Shown here in pieces: positions 1 through 10,648 of a stretch of DNA of 64,000 nt. The DNA comes from Epiperipatus broadwayi (Eukaryota > Onychophora > Udeonychophora > Euonychophora > Peripatidae). How positions within the stretch are numbered: the first letter of the stretch is position 1; every line of letters begins with the position of its first letter. Location: contig JAQFVV010012536.1 of assembly GCA_028023455.1 (NCBI GenBank), positions 1 to 64,000 on the forward strand, read 5' to 3'. The notes below the pieces were generated by a model. The model did no database searches. It had not been told where the DNA came from and saw nothing but the letters and a program-made list of their open reading frames with translations. The translations under genes were made by a program, and so were the position numbers.

Positions 1-631
1 GAATAATTTTGTCTAAAAATTATTGAAATAAAAATCGTTCATTAAAGGAAAATAACATGTAAAAGTCAAAGAGTTTTTTGAAATAAAAGTTACAATTAAT
101 TAATTAGAAGGGGGAGGGTTTTTTCTTTAGAAATGTCAAATTAAAAGAAGTTGATTTCAAATAAGTAAAGAATTGTTTTTATTATTGTTGTTAGTTCATA
201 AAAGTTATAAATGATTCATTAAAAACAAAAAAAGTTGAAGCTAAAAGTTAAAAAATATAAATCTCTTTTTATTTAAGTTAAAGAAAAAAAAGTCTTCTTA
301 AAAAATAAATAGAGAACTGATCTTAAATTATATATGTGCGTAAATGATGAATTAATATAAGTTTGTTAGTAAAATATATATGTGTGATTGTAAATATAAT
401 AAATGTATGCATATTAAATATATAAAAAAAGAAATAAGTGAAGATTATCATTAAAAAACACAACGATGGCTACTAATTAAAAATGTAAAAATAATATGTT
501 TGTGATGGCTGCTAATTAACATAACCAACAACAGGATTAAAAGCTTATCTCGAGGAATGCAATTAAAAACAAGGAAGGAATTTTGACAACAGATATTGCT
601 GATGGACATCAAAATGACAACAGGCCTTAAG

Positions 632-666
632 TATAAATAGTCCAGTTTTTCATCGGACAATCAGTT
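632..666 (+). promoter_or_regulatory. LTR promoter: TATA box plus initiator
   Basis: TATAAATA at 632-639 is followed about 30 bases later by TCAGTT (661-666), which fits the invertebrate Inr consensus TCAGTY at a canonical TATA-Inr distance. In the 3' LTR the TATA is intact (5142-5149) but the Inr position reads TCAATT, a single change. Transcription would start near 663 and run through the rest of the LTR into the gag-like ORF. Confidence 0.6.
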
Positions 667-1486
667 GAGATTACAGTTTAGACTGAGCAGTTGAGCAAAC
701 AGTTGAAGTTGAGAAAAGTCAACAAAACAGTTGAGTTGAATTCTGTAATCAGACAATCAATAAGTGTATCCAGAATCAAGAATGCAGTGTTAAAAACCTT
801 GGAAAACATATAACTTTCTCTAGCCTGAGTCCAGTGAACATCTAACTTGCCCAGAAAAGGATAATGCTTGCATAACAACTTGAAATCCACCATCAATATT
901 TAACTGTCTCCAAGAATAATGCCAGTGAATAATAAAAATCCTCAAAAAAACATCCCAGCCAGCAGGAAATATTTTTACTTGAAGCAGTAATCCGGAAGAA
1001 AACAAAGTTCTAAATCCACATTCAAAATCTTAGGTAATAACATTTTCCTTATTTTCATTTCTAAAGTAGCCATCGCATTAGTTTGAAGCCTTCCAAGAGT
1101 CAAATAATATGAACTCTATGGCATACATAGACGAACTAATAATGTATGTGTTTAAAATGTTGTGTGTGTTCATGTGTTAGTATATATTCATTTCATCGTA
1201 TTTTAAATGTCAAATATTTAATTTTTTGTTATATTATATTGCTATTATATATGTGTGAGCCTGAAATGATGATAAGCCCTTGTTCATTTAAATAAGATTT
1301 ATAAAAGTATTTAAAATTAGTAGATTAAATGTTAATTAAAATAAATTGTCTTTTAAACTTAAAGCTTTATTTTGTTGGTCAATTCTTTTGCCACTAGTTA
1401 AGGAATAAGTTGTTATTGAATTAAAAATAGACTGAGCTAGTCATGGGTGTATCTTAGGCATTGAATTAGTGGCCATTGTTTAAAGT

Positions 1487-1744
1487 GTGTTATTTATCTT
1501 CTGTATAAGTAACTGGAGCCTGTGTTTTTACAAAACAAAAAAGTGCTTTGAACGTGGTGTTAAATTCAACAGTCGAGAAGAAATCTGTTTCTTTCAAATG
1601 TGGTCAGTTGGATATAGTTCACAGATATGTCTGCTGGCTTGGATTCAGGTGCTCTTTGAGTACTCTCTTCTTTGCCTAAGGTGCCGTGGTGGAGCAATAT
1701 GTAAATTGCAAGGAATAATAGTGTATTATATTTTAGTCATATAA
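1487..1744 (+). other. 85-codon open frame inside LTR, conserved in both copies
   Basis: The same frame occurs at 5993-6250 in the 3' LTR with only two amino-acid differences (Leu/Pro and Gly/Arg by position). The product would be Cys- and aromatic-rich with a hydrophobic C-terminus; no domain was recognised. Because the LTRs are recent copies of each other, conservation between them is weak evidence of coding. More likely a chance frame in a slightly GC-richer part of R/U5. Confidence 0.2.
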
Positions 1745-1860
1745 TTTTTCTTTCATAAGATAAATTTATTTAAAGAGTAAAAGCAAATATTGTGTTTACT
1801 CCATCAGGGATTTTATTTGTCTTTCAATTATTTTCTGGTAAACCATCCACCCGGTACAAA

Positions 1861-1882
1861 TAGTGCCAACATGGGGCAAACC
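1861..1882 (+). promoter_or_regulatory. Primer-binding site, tRNA-Lys type
   Basis: Starts two bases after the 5' LTR. It reads TAGTGCC-AAC-ATGGGGC-AAACC, closely following the complement of a tRNA-Lys(CTT) 3' end (TGGCGCCCAACGTGGGGC...) with a one-base and a two-base gap and three substitutions. It sets the element orientation as +. Confidence 0.6.
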
Positions 1883-2195
1883 TAACAAACAACAGTACTT
1901 TAATACTTTGTTTCTTGTTTGAAAATAAAAAAATTAAAGAAAAGCTAAATTACTTATTTTAAAGTGGTTTAATTAAAAAAAAATTGACCAAAACTTTTTT
2001 TTTTTTAAATGAAAAGAGATTTGACATTTACGTTAGTTAAAATAAATCATTCTCTAAATCAGAGACAGTTGGATATTTTGGGTGGAGTTATGGCGTTAAG
2101 AATGGGTAGAGAAAAAAAGGACAAGGGGGTGGAGTCAGTCATATGTTCTGTGTAAATAAAAAAAATAAACAGCTCGTATTTAAATAGTGTTAAAA

Positions 2196-2831
2196 ATGGA
2201 AAAAGAGAAAGAAATATCAGATGCAAATGATGATGAATATGATGCAAGAATTCAGGCAAAGTCAACAACAGCTCAAAGAAGAAATGCATCAGAATTCAGG
2301 CAAAGTCAAGAAGAACTCAAGACAGAATTGAGGGTAGAAATCAAGCAAAGTCAGCAAGAGTTCAAAGAAGAATTGTGTCAGAAATTTAAACAAAGCCAGC
2401 AAGAGTTCAAAGTAGAAATGATGAGAGAAATGAAGGAAATAAGAAGTGAAATTACAGGAAAGGTAAAGAAAAGTCAAGAGATCATAGAAATAGATTTAAT
2501 TAAAGAAAGCCAAGAAATTATAGAGGTAGATTTAGTTAAAGAAAGACAGGAAGTTGAAAAGGAAGTCGAGGTAATAAGAGATGTAAGTGAAAGGAAGGAT
2601 GAATTAGAAAATGTAGTAGAACAAGATAGTGTTAAGTATAGTGATATGGAAATAAAAATAATAAAGATAGAAAATAATGTAATAGAGTTTTCAAAAGGAA
2701 GTAAAAATGAAAAGGTGAAAGTAAGCATTCGTGTTGGTCTTAAGCATAAGGTTAAAACAAAAAGAAAGCGGAGGAAAAAATATTCACGGTTAGGAAAAAT
2801 GTGGAGGTCTGGAAGCTTAAAGGTTTTCTAA
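2196..2831 (+). CDS. Gag-like coiled-coil protein of the LTR element
   Basis: The frame opens at ATG 2196 (a GTG nine bases upstream is in frame) and runs 211 codons to TAA, the only sizeable frame in the internal region. Residues about 30-90 contain three tandem copies of a Gln/Glu/Lys-rich unit around the motif KQSQQEFK, then two units around SQEIIE and a Glu/Val-rich stretch; heptad-like spacing predicts a long coiled coil. The last 30 residues are strongly basic (KTKRKRRKK), a possible nuclear-localisation or nucleic-acid-binding tail. There is no CCHC zinc knuckle, protease or RT. Position just after the primer-binding site and the coiled-coil N-terminal style suggest a capsid-precursor or accessory protein of the retroelement, but no family match can be shown. 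A relic of similar composition lies at 43450-44114 on the other strand. Confidence 0.6.
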   Translation: MEKEKEISDANDDEYDARIQAKSTTAQRRNASEFRQSQEELKTELRVEIKQSQQEFKEELCQKFKQSQQEFKVEMMREMKEIRSEITGKVKKSQEIIEIDLIKESQEIIEVDLVKERQEVEKEVEVIRDVSERKDELENVVEQDSVKYSDMEIKIIKIENNVIEFSKGSKNEKVKVSIRVGLKHKVKTKRKRRKKYSRLGKMWRSGSLKVF

Positions 2832-3239
2832 TCTATAAAGCAGAAAATAGAACAGAACAGGAAAGAGATAAAGCAACAAATGTTAATTGAGGGATAGACA
2901 TGAGGATATGGAGTATAATTTATGTTAGTGAATTAGTAGAAAGAAAGAAGGAACGGCCTGACATAGTTTAAAAGTTAGTAATTGGGCAGAATAGTAAAGG
3001 AAAGAAATAAAGGACTGGAAATGGATAATGAATTTAAAAAGAAAATTTGTTGATGTTGGTGATAAACCTAAATCAGAGAATCTGCTATTTAAAACTAAAA
3101 TAATAAATTTAAAAATAAATGAATAATAATAAATGAAATGTTTGGAAGTAATAATAATAACAAGAAGGCTTCTCTGGATAAAATATTTTTCTCCATGCAC
3201 ATGTTAATAAAGAAGAAATGCTCATAAATAAATAGGTCA

Positions 3240-3830
3240 AATTAATGATTTAAAAGTAATGCTTGTAGGATTAAATAAATGAATAAAATAACGGAAAAAA
3301 GCAGAATAAAATCAAGTTAAATAAATAAATATAATATATCTGTAGAAAATAATAAATAAAGTAGCGTAATAAAATAAAAATAGTTGTTTCTGAATACACA
3401 CACATTAATAAAAGGAAGTTAAATAAATGGTTTAATTAAAATAATCAAGTTAACTAAATAAATAAAATATCCGTAGAAAATAATAAGGAATGAATTGTAA
3501 TAAAATAGGATAGTTTTTGAATATACGTAAGTTAATAAAAGGAAGTAAATAAATGGTTTAAAGTAATCAAGTCAAATAAACTAAATAAAAGTATCTGTAT
3601 AAAAATGGAGAGCAATAAAATAAAATAGTTTTTTCTGAATACACACGTTAAATAAAGAAGTTAAAGTAATGGTTTAACAATAATATCGTGAGACTAATAT
3701 AAATAAATATGTTAGAATAATGTTCATGAGGGTTTGGAAATAATATTTTAAGATTAGATTAATATAAATAAATGTTTAAGATAAGGTTCAGGGGAATTTA
3801 AAAATAATATGGTAAGTTTACAATAATAAT
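3240..3830 (+). repeat. Internal minisatellite of the LTR element
   Basis: About three degenerate tandem copies of a ~115-bp AT-rich unit (about 3315-3680). Recognisable words are TCAAGTTAA-ATAAATAAA, CTGTAGAAAATAATAA, and a TGAATACACAC block followed by TTAATAAA-GGAAGT. Two shorter ~75-bp units follow (3690-3830) around TAATATAAATAAAT. Such non-coding tandem arrays are common in LARD-type elements. No open frame. Confidence 0.6.
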
Positions 3831-3949
3831 AAATGAAAGTCAATCTAAGTTATATTAGGAGTATACAAGGGTTCGAAATTAAAGGGAATGAGGGTAGTAT
3901 TGAAATAAGTTTTAGATAAGGATAAGTTAAAGCTGTTGACTGGATAAAA

Positions 3950-4325
3950 TTTAGCACACATAACGGACTTATCAGGGATCATTCCTCTTGTAAAATGTGC
4001 ACTGGGAACAACCAAAGTAAGTCACAAGTCACTTCTTCAGGGGAGAATCCCCATATCTCGTACTTTGTTTCCAAAGCATAAGACGAAATGGACAGTTGAT
4101 GAATCCTGCCATTCACAGTAACCTTTTCTTTGTCAAAGTCCGGTCAAGAGAACTGGCATCTGAAGCTTCATTTTCATACATGTAAGTCGGTATAAGCCAG
4201 TGAATCTGCATCCACCTCATTTCCAAAAGATCCTTGCATCACAAAAAGTGCTGTCCTCGTGGTTGTTATCCAGGACTAAGATCATTGTAAGCAATGTTGC
4301 CAGCATCGAAAGAAGTAAAGTATAA
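3950..4325. other. GC-richer block inside the LTR element
   Basis: This segment is visibly richer in G+C than its surroundings (largely A/T and homopolymers). Both strands contain short open stretches. On the minus strand, frames linked by several shifts give Asp/Glu/Ser/Leu-rich, coding-like peptides with no recognised domain. On the plus strand a 40-codon stretch is open before TAA at about 4080. It may be a decayed captured host exon or a remnant of an env/pol region; no motif decides between these. Confidence 0.35.
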
Positions 4326-4461
4326 TTGAAGATTTCCCTTAGCATGTAAAGTGTCAGATATTAGAAAGTAAATTTAAAATAATAATAAATAATTTAAGAT
4401 TTAATAAAAAATTAAAGTTTTTAGAGATAAAATCGTAAAAAAAAAAACGCATTTTACTCTC

Positions 4462-4479
4462 AAATGGAGCGTGGTGTAA
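4462..4479 (+). other. Possible polypurine tract before 3' LTR
   Basis: The bases before the 3' LTR read AAATGGAGCGTGGTGTAA, purine-enriched but interrupted. Position directly before TGTACC is correct for a plus-strand priming site; composition is a weak match. Confidence 0.35.
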
Positions 4480-6364
4480 TGTACCAATATCATGTTGGTA
4501 TATAGAATAATTTTGTTTAAAAATTATTGAAATAAAAATCTTTCATTAAAGAAAAATAATATGTAAAAGTCAAAGAGTTTTTTGAAATAAAAATTACAAT
4601 TAATTAATTAGAAGGGGGGAGGGGGTTTGCTTTAGAAACGTCAAATTAAAAGAAGTTGATTTCAAATAAGTAAAGAATTCTTTTTATTATTGTTGTTAGT
4701 TCATAAAAGTTATAAATGATTGATTAAAAAAAAAAAAAAGAAAAGTTGAAGCTAAAAGTTTAAAAATATAAATCTCTTTATTTAAGTTAAAGAAAAAAAA
4801 GTCATCTTAAAAAATAAATAGAGAACTGATCTTAAATTATATATGTGCGTAAATGATGAATTAATATAAGTTTGTTAGTAAAATATATATGTGTGATTGT
4901 AAATATAATAAATGTATGCATATTAAATATATAAAAAAAGAAATAAGTGAAGATTATCATTAAAAAACCCAACAATGGCTACTAATTAAAAATGTAAAAA
5001 TAATATGTTTGCGATGGCTGCTGAATTAACATAACCAACAACAGGATTAAAAGCTTATCTCAAGGAATGCAATTAAAAACAAGGAAGGAATTTTGACAAC
5101 AGATATTGCTGATGGACATCAAAATGACAACAGGCCTTAAGTATAAATAGTCCAGTTTTTCATCGGACAATCAATTGAGATTACAGTTTAGACTGAGCAG
5201 TTGAGCAAACAGTTGAAGTTGAAAAAAGTCGAGAAAACCGTTGAGTTGAATTCTGTAATCAGACAATCAATCAGTGTATCCAGAATCAAGAATGCAGTGT
5301 TAAAAACCTTGGAAAACATAACTTTCTCTAGCCTGAGTACAGTGAACATCTAACTTGCCCGGAAAAGGATAATGCTTGTATAACAACTTGAAATCCACCA
5401 TCAATATTTAACTGTCTCCAAGAATAATGCCAGTGAATAATAAAACTTCTCAAGAAAACGTCCCAGCCAGCAGAAATATTTTTACTTGAAGCAGTAATCC
5501 GGAAGAAAACAAAGTTCTAAATCCACATTCAAAATCTTAGGTAATAACATTTTCCTTATTTTCATTTCTAAAGTAGCCATCACATTAATTTGAAGCCTTC
5601 CAAAAGTCAAATAATATTAACTCTATGGCATACATAGACGAACTAATAATGTATGTGTTTAAAATGTTGTGAGTGTTCATGTGTTAGTATATATTCATTT
5701 CATCGTATTTTAAATGTCAAATATTTAATTTTTTGTTATATTATATTGCTATTATATATGTGTGAGCCTGAAATGATGATAAGCCCTTGTTCATTTAAAT
5801 AAGATTTATAAAAGTATTTAAAATTAGTAGATTAAATGTTAATTAAAATAAATTGTCTTTTAAACTTAAAGCTTTATTTTGTTGGTCAATTCTTTTGCCA
5901 CTAGTTAAGGAATAAGTTGTTATTGAATTAAAATAGACTGAGCTAGTCATGGGTGTATCTTAGGCATTGAATTAGTGGCCATTGTTTAAAGTGTGTTATT
6001 TATCTTCTGTATAAGTAACTGGAGCCCGTGTTTTTACAAAACAAAAAAGTGCTTTGAACGTGGTGTTAAATTCAACAGTCGAGAAGAAATCTGTTTCTTT
6101 CAAATGTGGTCAGTTAGATATAGTTCACAGATATGTCTGCTGGCTTGGATTCAGGTGCTCTTTGAGTACTCTCTTCTTTGCCTAAGGTGCCGTGGTGGAG
6201 CAATATGTAAATTGCAAGGAATAATAGTGTATTATATTTTAGTCATATAATTTTGCTTTCATAAGATAAATTTATTTAAAGAGTAAAAGTAAATATTGTG
6301 TTTACTCCATCAGGGATTTTATTTGTCTTTCAATTATTTTTTGGTAAACCATCTACCTGGTACA
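4480..6364 (+). repeat. 3' LTR (complete, 1885 bp)
   Basis: Starts TGTACC and ends GGTACA; matches 1-1858 throughout. It is followed immediately by a TA microsatellite (6365-6423), so insertion into, or expansion of, TA-rich target DNA is likely. The promoter copy has TATAAATA at 5142-5149 and a mutated initiator. Confidence 0.9.
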
Positions 6365-6390
6365 ATATATATATATATATATATAGCAGT

Positions 6391-6423
<33 letters not shown>
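6365..6423. repeat. (TA)n microsatellite
   Basis: Two TA runs separated by GCAGTAG, directly abutting the 3' LTR. Confidence 0.95.
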
Positions 6424-6426
<3 letters not shown>

Positions 6427-7660
6427 CTTTATTATATACTTTGACAATTAGAAATTTAGCCAGAATCTATTTAAAAGAAGAAATTTTAAATTATCATACT
6501 TAGATTGTTTATTTAATACATTTTTAGAAGCAATTAAAATGCCTTGTACTTTATTTTGCTTATTCATAGGTTAAGTTGGATATCTATAAAAGAAATTACA
6601 CTCTTGGTTTGTTTTGTTAGATACATTTTTTAGTCTTTGTCAATACTGCAATATCGTAGCTGCTTTAAACAATATCACTACCATGAAATTTGTTAAGAAT
6701 TAAATATTTTGGCAGGTAATAATATATTTTTAAAAATTACATTTTTTACTTATTCTATTTTCCTTAAATTTTAACCATAGTGTGGATTATATATCAATTA
6801 TGTATTTGGTTAGAGAACAAACTTGAGTCCACATCTAAGGAAAACATATTTTAGTAAACTGTGTAAAAAGATAATAAGGCATATAAAAAAATAATATTTT
6901 TATCAAAAATAAAAAAAGTTATTTAGCAAAATGTGTAAAAAAATAATCCCACATAAAAAAAACAAAAAGAAAGATAACATTGTTATTAACAGAAGACAGC
7001 ATGGGAATCGATTTTAGACCTCAAGTTCTAATTGGCCCCTCTACCAGTACTCTAAACTGGATAAGACATTTAAACTCTATAAACTATCATTGATAAACAG
7101 AATTTCACCACATGCAGAATTATTGTAATTATGACACAATATTTTTAAATGAATTATAATTAATAATAAGTTACTTTTTATGTAAATTAAAATATTTAAA
7201 TAAAAGGGATGGGGAAAGCTAAACATTTTCATCTACATATAAATTTGATTAATTGTAGTGACAAAAAGACATCATCAGCTTGTTTGGTTTTGTGCAATAA
7301 AAGAGAATATATGAAATATATTTCGAGGCTCGAGCAATTGTCAAAAAAAGTTTAAGTAAAACATAATTTCTCTCATATTTAAATAAAATTTTATATTCAG
7401 GATATATTTCTAACATTGAAGTGATTTTAAAATGTAAATTTTATTTACATATAAATTTTTTAAATTATCTTGATGTTAGACAACCCCATGATAAGGCTCC
7501 TTATGCCTTGACAATCTGCACACTTGTGTATGTGATGGACCTGAGTGGACATTAGCAACTTGCTCTTACCAGGGCCTCTTTTCAATTAACAGAAAACTTT
7601 CTTACAGCAAATAATAAACTGAGATATTCTTCAAATTATACTCAATGAATAAAAAACTAA
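6424..7660. other. Unassigned AT-rich DNA
   Basis: Nothing coding; homopolymer A/T runs and no clear repeat family. 7480-7590 is slightly GC-richer with no recognisable motif. Confidence 0.6.
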
Positions 7661-8075
7661 AGTCATATATCACATGACTTAAATTTTAAGCTTCTAAATA
7701 AAAAATAAAGAGCTCTGCTAATATGCTCTAACAAGCTTTATTGATAAATGCCAGCCAAACAAAGCATTTAAAAATCTCTATCGTGAAAACCACTCCTTAG
7801 TCTCAGACCAATGGTTTCATGCATTGGCACTCCTCACTGAGGCACTATGGTAGTTTCAGACCCTAGATCTAAAAATACCAAACCAAAGCCAGCATTTATC
7901 TAAAAGTTTATTATTAAGTAGAAAATCTGAAAAATTTAGACACCTAAATGTTTTCAAATCCAGCTATCTAACTTAAATAGCTGGCATTTATCAATAAAGC
8001 TTGTTACAGCAAATTAGCAGAGCTCTTTTTTTATTTATTTACAAACTTAAAAATTGAGTCATGTGATATATGACT
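7661..8075. mobile_element. Fold-back element, family A
   Basis: The ends are inverted copies: AGTCATATATCACATGACT at the left and AGTCATGTGATATATGACT at the right. The arms continue inward through a GAGCTCTGCTAA / TTAGCAGAGCTC pair and an AAGCTTTATTGATAAATG / CATTTATCAATAAAGCTT pair, giving roughly 100-bp arms. The interior contains the family A body (ACTGAGGCACT, TAGATCTAAAAATACC, and a TCCAGCTATCTAACTTAAATAG block). There is no coding capacity. Confidence 0.75.
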
Positions 8076-8599
8076 TTGATTTTTTGTTGACTATTTATAG
8101 TCTTTGTGTTAAAGTCTTAAGCAATGTTATATTGCTAAAGCTATTAATATATGGTTTGGCTGAAAGTCTGTCAGCCCCATATAGTTATTTAAGTTAGATA
8201 GCTGGGTTTGAAGACATTTAGGTATTTAAAAATTTCAGATTTTCTATTTAATAGTTAATTTTTAAATAAATGCCAACTTTGGCTTGGTATTTTTGGATCT
8301 AGTGTCTAAAACTATCCTAGTGCCTCACTGAGGAGTGCCAAAGTATGAAACCATTGGTCTGAGGCTAAGGAGTTGTTTTCAAAATCATCACCATCAACCA
8401 TTATCAATCCACTGCAGGATGAAGGTCTCTCCAAGTTTAATCCATCTTCTCTGATCTCTAGCATCTCTTCTCCACATCACCCACCCTTGCACACGTTCTT
8501 ATTTCATCCATCCATCTCACATGTGGTCTCCTTCTGGGTCTTTTACAATCCCTTGGAATGCAGTTTAAGATTTCAATTGTCCATCTTTTATCATCTCTT

Positions 8600-9079
8600 C
8601 TAGCAATATGTCCAGCCCAACTCCAGTCTTTTAATATTTTCAATGAGGTCAGTAACACCTGTTTGTTCTCTTACCCATGTATTGCATTTTCGATCTCTTT
8701 TTGTTACTCCCAACATGCATCTCTCCATACTTTTTTGAGTGGTCTGAAGCCTCTGTATTGCTCTTCTATTAAGTATCCAAGTCTCAGATCCATAAGTAAG
8801 AACTGGTAAAATACATTTATTAAAAACCTTTCTTTCCAAACACATAGGCATATTTCCTTTTAGTATCAAGTTATTTCTACCAAAAACACTCCAACCAAAT
8901 TTAATTTTATGATTAATTTCATCCATTATGTTTCCATCTGTATTAATCATCTGACCAATGTATTTGTAATTGCTAACTTCTTCTAACTCAACATAATCAA
9001 TTTTTATTTTTATATTTTGAGAAACTCCATTAAACGTTACTTTAGTCTTTTTAACATTTATCTTTAGTCCTACTTTCAT
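8600..9079 (-). pseudogene. RTE reverse transcriptase C-terminal fragment
   Basis: A 159-codon open stretch covers the region after RT motif 5 and the conserved C-terminal part of RTE polyproteins: a KYIGQMINTDGNIMDEI block, SWxVFGRNNLILKGN, then LPVLTYGSETWILNRR and SMERCMLGVTKRDRK. Reading continues after a frameshift in 8658-8458 with the WAGHIARR and RPHVRWMDEI motifs. It lacks the catalytic palm, so it is a relic. Closely matches 37456-36690. Confidence 0.85.
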
Positions 9080-9159
9080 CTGAAAACTCTTGCAACATTT
9101 CCTGCAACTCTAAAGCATTATTAGCAAAAACAACTACATCATCTGCAAAATCTAAATGA

Positions 9160-9273
9160 CTGTCAGGCGTTGTTAGCCGAGAGGTCATCGCATCCGCCTT
9201 GCAAGCAAGTAGTTGGTTGCAAACGGTTGTGGGTTCGCATCCTGGCCGATGCTATGACATATGAGAAAAAAAT
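9160..9273 (+). mobile_element. tRNA-derived SINE (family S1) with 12-bp target duplication
   Basis: Box A-like TAGCCGAGAGG and box B-like GGTTCGCATCC are separated by an anticodon-like arm and an extended variable arm (tRNA-Ser/Leu-like layout). The 3' tail reads GATGCTATGACATATGAG-A(n). AAATCTAAATGA flanks it on both sides (9148-9159 and 9274-9285). The undisturbed LINE at 37411-37445 has one copy of that site, so the insertion borders are proven. Confidence 0.9.
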
Positions 9274-9485
9274 AAATCTAAATGATTTAAATAATCTCCA
9301 TTTACTTTCACTCCTTTAGCTTCCCATTTTAATCCGTAAGATACTTCTTGCAGCACTGCTGTAAAAAGTTTTGGAGATATGGAGTCATCCTGTCTTACAC
9401 CCTTCTCAATGTTGAAATGCTTTGTTTGACTGGTATTTATCAATAAAGCTTATTAGAGCAAATTAGCAGAGCTCTTTATTTTCTA

Positions 9486-10544
9486 CACTCCATGAATAAT
9501 TTAAAATCTTATATAATTTCTTTTTTTGTAGTATTTATAAAATAGTAACTGTAAATAATTTGTATTATTATTTATGATATAAATTTTAGAGTTTAAATAT
9601 TAGGTTTATTTAATTGTTGTAACTATATATTAAGTATAAAGTAGCGGATTATTCTGCATTTTAAAAAGGTGTTCAAAAATTTCTTAAGTCAAGCACAACG
9701 ACCTTTTTGAGTGAGATTTCTTGTTATCACGTGATATTGTATCCCGACTACAAATAGTCCTTGGTATAGATAATAAAATCATTATAAACACAAAAAGCAT
9801 AAATTAAATTAAGAAGTCTATTTTTTTTTTTTCCCCAGCATTTATTTTTTTAAACAGATTATAAATTTTTATAATTTTTGAAGTCTAAATTTAATTTTTT
9901 TTTCTATTAAACTGAAAACCTTTCTCCCTAAGGCTATTTCCTGAAAAAAGAGTGTTTGAACGTTCTTCAGTCTGCTTTGCTATTAAAGTTTTAAAATTTA
10001 GCAACGCTATAAAGTGTGTTGAATTTTTGTAGATTACAATTCTAAAATTTGTGTTAGAACTGTAGGTAAGTAATTTAGTTTGTATTATTACTTTTTAAAC
10101 TTTTACTTCGCCGTAACGTAAATCTAACTTCATTAAATAATCTTCAAGGTTATCGCTTGTAACTTTTTGCAGATATTTTGCCTAGTGGATACTAATTACG
10201 TGATCATCGGTTTTAAAAACAAAAACAAGCCCGAGTTGTCGAATTTCGTTTTATATTTGTTTGTAATTATGTAAATTATTTGAAAAAAAAAAAGAATTTG
10301 AATGTTTGCTGGAAACGTTAAAACAAAAGAAAGAACCTAATAAATAACCGTAGAGAAAAAAGTTAGTTATTAATCTTAGTAGAGAAAAGAACTTAGCATA
10401 GATCCGACTGTTATTGTTATTACTAGATCACATGGTTGCAGTATGCACTACCTGTTATAATTGGTGGTTGCTTGGTTGCATTATAGCTGAGGTTTTATTT
10501 AGTTTATTATATGGATTAAAAAAAAAAGATATACGGTTTTATTT
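9486..10544. other. Unassigned AT-rich DNA
   Basis: No coding frame or recognised repeat; homopolymer runs only. Confidence 0.55.
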
Positions 10545-10648
10545 CTCGGGAGTTCATAAGCAGTTCGAACGCCAGAACTGCATCTCCCGATACCAAATCG
10601 GACATTCTATAAAGTGGTTCAAATCGCGCAGGGCATTATATGGATAAT
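10545..10648 (-). repeat. tRNA-like repeat, family S2
   Basis: Read on the minus strand it matches 24228-24343: CCCTGCGCGATTTG at the start, a GATTTGG..GGGAG segment, a B box-like GTTCGAACT and a shared TTATGAACTC end. Probably a decayed Pol III-type SINE. A 77-codon open frame across it is fortuitous. Confidence 0.4.

Larger units (their letters stand above)
1..1858 (+). repeat. 5' LTR (first ~25 bp outside window)
   Basis: It aligns with 4505-6364 over its whole length with scattered substitutions and small indels, so the two LTRs have diverged only modestly since insertion. It ends GGTACA at 1853-1858. It holds a TATA box (632-639) and an initiator-like TCAGTT (661-666), which would place the U3/R border near 663. 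An 85-codon frame at 1487-1744 is conserved in the other LTR. Confidence 0.88.
1..6364 (+). mobile_element. LTR retroelement lacking pol (LARD-like, non-autonomous)
   Basis: Two long direct repeats (1-1858 and 4480-6364) flank an internal region of about 2.6 kb. The 3' copy starts TGTACC and ends GGTACA, a perfect 6-bp terminal inverted repeat of TG..CA type. The 5' copy has the same end but lacks its first 25 or so bases because the window begins inside it. Two bases after the 5' LTR comes a sequence resembling the complement of a tRNA-Lys 3' end (primer-binding site, 1861-1882). The internal region holds one coiled-coil ORF, an AT-rich minisatellite and a GC-richer block, but no protease, reverse transcriptase, RNase H or integrase motif in any frame. 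It probably moved using proteins of an autonomous partner. The tRNA-Lys primer is common in Ty3/gypsy elements, but without pol the superfamily stays open. The target duplication cannot be checked because the left flank is outside the window. Confidence 0.85.
8384..9415 (-). mobile_element. RTE-type LINE, 5'-truncated 3' fragment
   Basis: On the minus strand this is the distal part of the same LINE family as 36637-39593, ending in a GATGGT/GATGAT-like 3' tail. It carries the RT C-terminal and connection region in three broken frames (9443-9252, 9079-8600, 8658-8458). Visible family words are VNGDYLNHLDL, VKKTKVTFNGVSQN, TYGSETWILNRRAIQRL, WAGHIARRDD and CKRPRRRPHVRWMDEI. It is 5'-truncated just after the RT motif RQDDSISP, and a SINE interrupts the frame at 9160-9273. 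Inserted into a family A element. Non-functional. Confidence 0.88.
8057..9485 (-). mobile_element. Second family A copy, inverted and interrupted by a LINE
   Basis: 8057-8383 is the reverse complement of the body of the neighbouring copy (CATATAGTTATTTAAGTTAGATAGC... TGCCTCACTGAGGAGTGCC). It stops at the LINE and resumes at 9416 with AATGCTTTGTTTGACTGG, continuing to TTAGCAGAGCTC near 9475. With the LINE removed the halves join in register except for roughly 13 missing target bases. It shares its left end (8057-8075) with the preceding copy, so the two are head-to-head. Confidence 0.7.

Noticed and set aside
2059-2728. Minus-strand frames opposite the gag-like ORF
   Set aside because: Leu/Phe/Ser-rich shadows of a Glu/Lys-rich coding strand.
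1-6364. Segmental duplication instead of an LTR element
   Set aside because: TG..CA ends with a 6-bp inverted repeat, a primer-binding site right after the first copy and a TATA/Inr promoter fit LTRs better.
8373-8809. Plus-strand frames at 8373-8603 and 8558-8809
   Set aside because: Antisense shadows of the RTE C-terminal fragment.
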